A DNA stretch of 64,000 nt. It comes from Endothia cerciana (lineage: Eukaryota > Ascomycota > Sordariomycetes > Diaporthales > Cryphonectriaceae). Below the pieces are notes generated by a model that saw nothing but the letters and a program-made list of their open reading frames with translations, was not told the DNA's origin and did no database searches. Of the stretch, positions 57,482 through 64,000 are shown piece by piece. Every line of letters starts with the position of its first letter. The stretch's first letter is position 1. Location: positions 310,001-374,000 of the forward strand of contig JALRMH010000005.1 in the NCBI GenBank assembly GCA_026119935.1, read 5' to 3'. The position numbers and the translations under genes were made by a program.

Positions 57482-58975
57482 CTAAGCGAGTAGAATATCA
57501 TAGCCGTCCTTGTTGATTCTAACAGGTTCCCCGCCCAGCCCATATTTCCGTCGGACCAGCTCAAATATTACCAACCCAGCACTGGTGCTAGGTACCTGCC
57601 GTATCATGCTCCACCAAAACCCGCGGTATAGCCACCTCCTGAGAGCGTTAGGTCCGTTGCCCTCCTGCGCCTTAGCCTGTGCCACGCATTGTGCCCACGT
57701 CTCCTGGTACGCATGGTAGTAGGCATGGAACATCTTCCACCGCCACTTCGACTTGGGCGCGTTTGACTGAGTGTACTTGCGGATCTTCCGAGCCTGTGCA
57801 TCGAGGTATTCCAGATGCTCCCAGTGTTCCATTTGGATATGGGTCAGCGGGTGAAGGACTACCTGCTGTGCAAACGAAGCGCCGATGCCAGCAAGCATCA
57901 GAAACGCAGGCTCGATGGAGTAATGGGGCTGGATGGTCCTCCCGTGGTGCGCGCCCTTGTCCTGGGCCGACTGCCTCCGCGACAAGATATTGACCACATC
58001 CTCGCTGAGGTCACCGTAGTACCAGGCAATAAAGCTGTAGTAGCCCTGCGCCTTGACGTACTCAAAGCTGCTGAAGAATACGGCACTCCCGAGGCTGTCC
58101 TTGGCCAGGGACAGAGACCAGCCAGCGAAGATACCCCGCATCCCGATCTCCCGAAGCTTAGCATAGCTGAAGGACCACATACTCTGAGGCCGGCCATCGC
58201 CATTGATGGCCTCGGGGCCCTTGCCGCCTCGCTCAAAACGTGCTTGGATGGCGTCAAGTGGCGCTGCGATGACGCTCTGCAAGGCGCCGGCTAGCAGGCC
58301 CGCCGTGAAAGTCTCACTTGGCCGTGGAGGCGGGTATACTCTCTTTGTTGCTTTTCCACTGTCTTCGTGGAGCCGGCCGAGGATTTGTAGGTAGCTCGTG
58401 TATAGTACGGCTCCCACGCTGACGTTGGCTATCAAGGGTGGCAGAACCTGATCTGGGATCACTCGCCATCCAGAATGGCGCACTGCTGACACGAGCACGC
58501 CAGGCGTCGTTCGACTCCCGACAGATCGAAGCCACTGACCCCATGACTGCTTCGCGACTCGCCCATCGCTGTCGCCGCTGGAACCGGGGAGGTTGGGCAG
58601 GTAGCTGTGGTTCTGCTGCTGAAGATTTCGCGCGTACGCCAGGTAGTCCACCCGCATTCTAAAGAATGCCTTGGCTGGTGCCCGGAAGTAGAACGCAATA
58701 GCCTGCGCCGTGAAAGCGCGCACACCAGCTGCGGTCGCAGCGGTGGCGGCATTGTTGCGTGGCTGTCTGTCTGATGAGTCTGGAGGCACTACCGGAAGGA
58801 CACCGACAAGGGACGGATCGAGAGCGTCGCCGGCTCTGCGTCCGGGGTCGCTGGGGTTCATCGTTGACGGAGCATCGCAGCTGGGTTCGCTTATCTGAGA
58901 TCGCGCCCGCAAGCTGCCGACTTGTGCTGAAGCGCGAGATGAACTAACGCGAGAAGACGTTGAAGTGCAAAGCAT
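57482..58975 (-). CDS. Mitochondrial-carrier-family-like protein
   Basis: Single exon, 497 codons from the ATG at 58975, or 459 from the in-frame ATG at 58861, which may be the real start. The N-terminal third is polar. The central part has FTAGLLAGALQSVIAAPLDAIQ with the PxD signature (PLDAIQARFE), then GMRGIFAGWSLSLAKDSLGS and AVFFSSFEYVKAQGYYSF, typical of the second carrier repeat. A third segment is ASFAQQVVLHPLTHIQMEHW; the C-terminal helix has RGFWWSMIRQVPSTSAGLVI. Repeats 1 and 3 have weak signatures, as in unusual carriers of the inner or outer membrane. Transport substrate unknown. It is divergent from the ABCA gene. Confidence 0.85.
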   Translation of the reverse strand: MLCTSTSSRVSSSRASAQVGSLRARSQISEPSCDAPSTMNPSDPGRRAGDALDPSLVGVLPVVPPDSSDRQPRNNAATAATAAGVRAFTAQAIAFYFRAPAKAFFRMRVDYLAYARNLQQQNHSYLPNLPGSSGDSDGRVAKQSWGQWLRSVGSRTTPGVLVSAVRHSGWRVIPDQVLPPLIANVSVGAVLYTSYLQILGRLHEDSGKATKRVYPPPRPSETFTAGLLAGALQSVIAAPLDAIQARFERGGKGPEAINGDGRPQSMWSFSYAKLREIGMRGIFAGWSLSLAKDSLGSAVFFSSFEYVKAQGYYSFIAWYYGDLSEDVVNILSRRQSAQDKGAHHGRTIQPHYSIEPAFLMLAGIGASFAQQVVLHPLTHIQMEHWEHLEYLDAQARKIRKYTQSNAPKSKWRWKMFHAYYHAYQETWAQCVAQAKAQEGNGPNALRRWLYRGFWWSMIRQVPSTSAGLVIFELVRRKYGLGGEPVRINKDGYDILLA

Positions 58976-60003
58976 TCACCGACCGGCAAAAACCGGCTCT
59001 GGATGCGCCGAGGTCAACGCCAGCTGGCAGGTGGGGCCGCGTCCCCCTGATTGAGATCCGTGGCAGCTGGCAGCGGCAGCAAAGTACGTTTGAGCAGCCT
59101 CCCACTGACAACTCTCGGGAACCTATCATTGCAAAGTACCTGAACGTTTTGGGGTTTGATCACACTCTCTATTCTGTAGCTTGGACCTGGGAGGAACCAC
59201 AAACACAATTCGGCAGAGAATTGGCTATGATAGTAGCAACATTATTGTTTCCTTAGTATGTGACAAAGACCATACGGCGAAGTCTGCTATGACAGCCAAT
59301 TTTTTCCTCCTTTCTTCTTATTTCGAAAGAAGAGGGGTGTTGACAACCCAGCCCGCCCCCCCCCCCCCCAAAAAAAGGGAGGGGATGTACGAGACCATGT
59401 CCCTTAGTGCGCTCATTTCAGAGAGTCTTGATTTCTTGAATGTTAGCCTCTATCACCATCATCTTCGACATCTACAGAGTAACATCAACATCGCCATAAG
59501 CATCCACCGGAAGGTCGGCAAGACCGGTGATGCCGGCCTCGGGTGGGGACAGCAAGACAGGGATGTATACGACCTGTCTGCAACTTGTGTGGCGCGCTAC
59601 AGGGTTTTGAGGCGTCATCGAAACCCAAACGCTCCTTGCCGCTTGAAAGATGGGGCCCGTCTTGGGACGGGATGTTGGGGGCCCGGTGCCGAGGCCGATC
59701 GTCCGCGGGCGCAGCGTTCGACCGCTGCAGGTCGCCAGTGCGTAAGAAAACAACACTCCGTTTCGGAAATCACCCCTCTGCCTCCTCTATTGCTCATCAT
59801 ATAGTTTGTCTCGTGTCCATATCGCTGCAATCTTGCGACTCCAACATGTTGTCTGTTGTTGTCTCTCCTTATCGGAATCCAGAATCGTTTTGAGACCTCT
59901 TCCGGCCGCTCCGGTGTCAAAGCCCATTCATTAGCTCGCCCGCCGTTGAAGTTTCCAGACAGTCGGGATTGCGCCGTCCGGTCGCGCGGTGGACGCAACG
60001 CCA
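58976..60003. promoter_or_regulatory. Divergent promoter region between carrier and ABCA genes
   Basis: 1.03 kb between outward-facing starts. It contains a run of 14 C followed by seven A at 59356-59376. Frames at 59181-59893 overlap each other and have no family likeness. Confidence 0.4.
59356..59376. repeat. C14A7 homopolymer tract
   Basis: Fourteen C at 59356-59369 followed directly by seven A. Such tracts are unstable in replication and in sequencing; lengths may vary between isolates. Confidence 0.85.
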
Positions 60004-63000
60004 ATGGCGCTCTTTCGCCAGGCATGGACTCTGACCAGGAAGAACCTGCTGGTCGTCTTCGTTAGGCACTGGTTCTTCACGACCATACGAGCATTTCTGG
60101 CCCCGGTCATATTTGTAGGTCCATCTGGTCTCGAGACGACCCGGGGACGGGAGTCTTTGCGGTGGGGGCGCCCATGGCTAATCATGATCCCGAAAATAGA
60201 TGTTCATAATTTCCTACGCGAAGAACTTCTTCGTCCCCCCCTCTCAGTACGGTATTGGCTCCCCGACTCCCATACGAAGCCTCCCCGATGGCCTCGCCGC
60301 ATCGACTGGCAACCACAACAAGGTGGTCTTCGTGAACAATGGATTCACCGGTGGCGACATCGAGGCTGTCATAGGAAATGTCTCTGCGCAGGTCCAGGAG
60401 GCCGGAAAGTCGGTCGAAGTGGTTCAGCGGGAAATCGACCTGCTCACGAGCTGCGCCAGCTCCCTACGAGGTGCCACCTCGTGTTATGGCGCCGTCGTCT
60501 TCCACTCTTCGCCGGACGAGGGAGGTTCGGGGGCGTGGAATTACACACTCCGGGCTGATGGAGCGTTTGGCGAGAGGATCTTTGTCGACAAGACGGATAA
60601 TGACGTCGAAATCTACGTCCTTCCTTTCCAACGGGCCATCGACTCGGCGATCGGCTCAGTCTCAGGCAATGCTACCTCCACTTTCTCTCAGCCCGGGGCT
60701 ATCGACGAGTACCCCTTCACAGATCTGACGTCAGGAGAACGAGATGCTCTGATCCGTCGACTTTATATGGGGGCCCTGATCGATATCTTGGCGGTGGCCT
60801 ACTTCATTGGTGTATGTGGTGTCACGTATCAGCTCACCGGGCAGATGGCCTCCGAGAGAGAACTCGGCATCTCGCAGCTGGTGGAGGCTATGACGCCTGC
60901 CGCAAGGCGTTGGCATACTCAAGCAGCACGTCTGCTTTCGAACCACCTCGCCTTCGATATTATCTACATCCCGGGATGGGTAATCATGGGCGCCATCCTA
61001 AGGGCCCTCTCATTCATTCATACGAGCTGGGGAATACTCATTGTGTACCACATCTTGGCCGGACTCGCGCTCTCGAGCTTCTCGGTCCTCGGCGCCAGTC
61101 TCTTCAACAAGGCACAGCTTTCCGGCATCACTGTGACAATGGTCTGTGTCATTCTCGCGATCATTGCCCAAGTCGCCGGACCCTTCGGCACTGGAGCCAC
61201 TGCTGTCCTCAGTCTCATCTTCCCCTCTATGAATTATGTCTTCTTCATCATCTATTTAGCCCGATTCGAGAGGATCTCCATCGCCGCGAACCTTGCAGAC
61301 GGTGCACCGAGTGGTCCTTCGACTATGGCCGGGATCGTATTCTGGGTCTTCCTGATCATCCAGGTCTTTGTCTACCCATTCCTCGGGGCTCTTGTCGAGA
61401 GATGGATATACGGTACTGGGTCCAAAGAGAGGAAGACGACCACATCGTCCCCAGACCACGCCATCGTTCTATCAAATTTCTCAAAGCACTGGATGCCGAG
61501 TTGGTTTCGGGGGAAGGTGCTCGCAAAGCTTGGGTTTGCAACGCCTGAGACCGTTTATGCGGTCAACGACCTCAATCTAAAGGCTCGACGAGGGCAGATA
61601 TTAGTGCTTCTCGGTGCAAATGGCAGTGGCAAGAGTACAACGCTCGACGCAATCTCTGGTCTGAACACGATCACGAGCGGCTCGATCGAAATCGACGGAA
61701 CTGGAGGCCTCGGCCTGTGTCCTCAAAAGAACGTTTTGTGGGACGAACTCACCGTCTTCGAGCATGTCAAAATTTTCAACCAGCTGAAGTCAAAAGGTGT
61801 CGGAGATCACAGGGATCGAATTGAAGACCTCATACGTGCTTGCGACTTAGGACACAAGGTCAAAGCGAAGGCCAAGACCCTCTCCGGTGGCCAGAAGAGA
61901 AAGCTTCAGTTGGCCATGATGTTCACCGGTGGCAGCAAGGTCTGCTGTGTCGATGAGGTCTCGTCGGGTCTGGATCCCTTGTCGAGGCGAAAGATATGGG
62001 ACATCCTCCTTGCTGAGCGTGGAGAGAGGACTTTCCTCCTTACTACACACTTCCTTGACGAAGCTGATGTCTTGTCCGACTACGTCGCCATTATGTCAAA
62101 GGGATATCTGAAGACCAAGGGAACCGCGGTCCAGCTAAAACATGAAGTGGACGTTGGATATCGCATCTCGATACCAAAAACACAGAATTTCGTTGCCGCC
62201 GACTCCGTAATCCGCAACGAGACAGGGGAAAGGATAGTCTATTGGCTCCCAAACTCGACCGAGGCGTCAACTTTTATCGGCGAGCTTCGTTCCAGCCACG
62301 CCCGGGATTACGATATCTTAGGACCGACCCTGGAGGACGTCTTCTTGATGTTGGCGGATGAGGTCCGGGAGAATGGATTGGGAGACGAGATGCCAGCGGG
62401 TGTTCGTCCCACATACCTAACACAACCTGTCGACAAGCCTACCCCGTCCGAGACTTCCTCTGAACACGATAATGGGATGCGAATGACCGAAGGCAAGGGC
62501 ACAGGCATCCCAAGGCAGACCATGATCCTCATCCGCAAACGCTTCACGATCCTGAAGCGGAATTATTTACCCTATCTGGCCGCGTTCCTTGTTCCAGTCA
62601 TCACAAGTGGCCTGGTCACCCTCTTCCTGAAGGACTTCTCGGCAGTCGGGTGCGAGCCAGGTGACCAAGCCAGCAATCCCACGACATACGATCTCACCTC
62701 TCTTGGCATAACTCCTCTAGTTCCGTTGGGACCGTCGAGCCTGTTAGACATTGACGTTCTCACAAGCCGCACTGGACTGAACGCTAGCGCCTTCCACCTC
62801 GTCGACACCCTCGACGAGTTCAATGATTACATCGCTACGCAGTTCCACAACGTTACGCCCGGCGGCTTCTTTTTGCAGCCAAACCAGGATCCCGAGGCTG
62901 TCATGGCCTACATCGGTGACGGCGACGTAACCTTCGGCCTAGTCACACTCAATGCACTCTCCAATGTCGTCGAAGGCATCTCCATCACGACATCATACCA

Positions 63001-64000
63001 GTCTTTCGCCGTACCTTTCTCCCCGAGCGCGGGCAAGACGCTGCAGCTCATCCTGTATTTTGGCTTGGCCATGTCCGTGTATCCCGCATTCTTCGCGTTG
63101 TACCCATGTGTGGAGCGCCTGAGGAACGTGCGTGCTCTACACTACAGTAATGGTATCCGGGCTGGGCCTTTGTGGTTGGCCTATCTGACGTTCGACTTCC
63201 TATTTGTGCTGGTCATCAGCGCCGTCGTCACAGGGATTTTCGTTGGAGCCTCGAGCGTCTGGTACGCACCCGGATATCTTTTTGTGGTGTTCTTCTTGTA
63301 CGGCATGACTTCCATCCTCTTTTGCTACGTCGTCTCCCTCTTCACACCGTCACAACTAGCCTGCTTCGCCACCGCCGCAGGCGGTCAGGCCGTCCTGTTC
63401 CTCCTGTACTTCATTATGTACATGAGCATCATCACCTACTCACCCGCATACCGTATAAACTCCGACCTAACAACGGCTCACTTTGCCTATTCCATCATCA
63501 CGCCCACGGGTAGCATGCTGCGGTCTCTGCTCTTGACACTCAACGAGTTCTCGCTGCTCTGCCAGGGGACATCGATCGCGTCGTATCCTGGACAGCTCAC
63601 AATCTATGGTGGTCCGATCCTCTACCTCTTGGTACAATCCCTCATTCTGTTTACCATCCTCGTCTGGTTTGACAGCGGCTACAAGCCGCCCATCCTCACA
63701 AAGCTTTCCCGCCGTCTGAGCCGTGATAAACCTCAGGCGAAGGACCTCGACACCGAGGATAAAGCGGCCCTATCAGATGCGTCCGTGGTCAACGATCCCG
63801 CCGTGGGAATTGAGACGAAACGCATCGAGTCCCAGTCCCCGCCAGACACCGACAGTCTGCGAGTACTACACCTGAATAAGTTCTTCGGCCGTGCTAACCA
63901 CGCGGTCCAAGACATGACGTTCGGTGTACCGCGCGGAGAGGTGTTTGCCTTGCTGGGGCCCAACGGCGCCGGTAAATCAACGACAATATCACTCATCCGC
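60004..64000 (+). CDS. ABCA-type ABC transporter (3' end beyond window)
   Basis: Exons 60004..60114 and 60200..64000 (intron 85 bp) encode at least 1304 residues. The N-terminus MALFRQAWTLTRKNLLVVFV and a first helix are followed by a long extracytoplasmic loop (about 50-240) and six membrane segments. The first nucleotide-binding domain (about 500-680) has Walker A LLGANGSGKSTT, the signature LSGGQKRKLQLAMMF, Walker B CCVDEVSSGLDP and the H-loop LLTTHFLDEAD. A second membrane half starts near 810 with a lipid-facing loop of about 220 residues. The second Walker A (LLGPNGAGKSTT, about 1288) sits at the right edge. ABCA proteins export or flip lipids and sterols, using ATP; the large loops fit. 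Walker B and H-loop of the second domain lie outside. It is divergent from the carrier gene. Confidence 0.94.

Overview
The window is nuclear DNA from a filamentous ascomycete (Pezizomycotina, most likely Sordariomycetes). Genes sit about 3 kb apart on both strands and carry short GT-AG introns, mostly 55-210 bp. The protein families are typical of the group: HET-domain proteins, Zn2Cys6 regulators, an eqolisin protease, an opsin-related protein, a CPS1/DIP2-type adenylate-forming protein and an ABCA-type transporter. I built the gene models by hand, joining exons by splice signals, reading phase and family resemblance. The species cannot be named from the sequence. No tRNA, rRNA, CRISPR array or intact transposon was recognised.

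Layout. 0-10 kb: sideroflexin FSF1 (minus, cut at its 3' end by the window edge), a divergent MFS-type transporter, an STM1/SERBP1-like ribosome-associated RGG protein with six exons, and a Zn2Cys6 transcription factor. 11-20.5 kb: an accessory island with a multi-pass membrane protein of unknown function, divergent from two tandem HET-domain (heterokaryon-incompatibility-type) genes, followed by a short-chain dehydrogenase. 21-26 kb: a small secreted Ala/Lys/Thr-rich protein, a RING plus YEATS-like fusion protein, and a type II membrane protein resembling O-fucosyltransferases. 27-33 kb: the 1831-residue CPS1/DIP2 homologue. 35-44.5 kb: a lineage-type protein with a possible zinc-binding core, a class II cyclic-nucleotide phosphodiesterase (PDE1 type) behind a 1.1-kb intron, and a flavin-reductase-like protein with a possible mitochondrial presequence. 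45.7-57.2 kb: an MFS transporter, a broken eqolisin protease gene, a C-terminally shortened Zn2Cys6 regulator, an opsin-related protein without the retinal lysine, and a peroxisome-targeted acyl-CoA ligase. 57.5-64 kb: a mitochondrial-carrier-like protein and a divergent ABCA transporter that runs off the right edge.

Functional picture. Housekeeping genes (FSF1, STM1-like, CPS1, PDE1, carrier, ABCA) alternate with accessory blocks. The 11-18 kb block looks like a self/non-self or stress-response locus: two HET proteins share a Cys/His cluster ahead of the HET domain, and a membrane protein gene faces them across a 628-bp divergent promoter. The 49.7-52.5 kb block shows decay, with an eqolisin lacking an ATG and frameshifted at a G run, next to a regulator that ends inside its middle homology region. 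No PKS or NRPS cluster is present.
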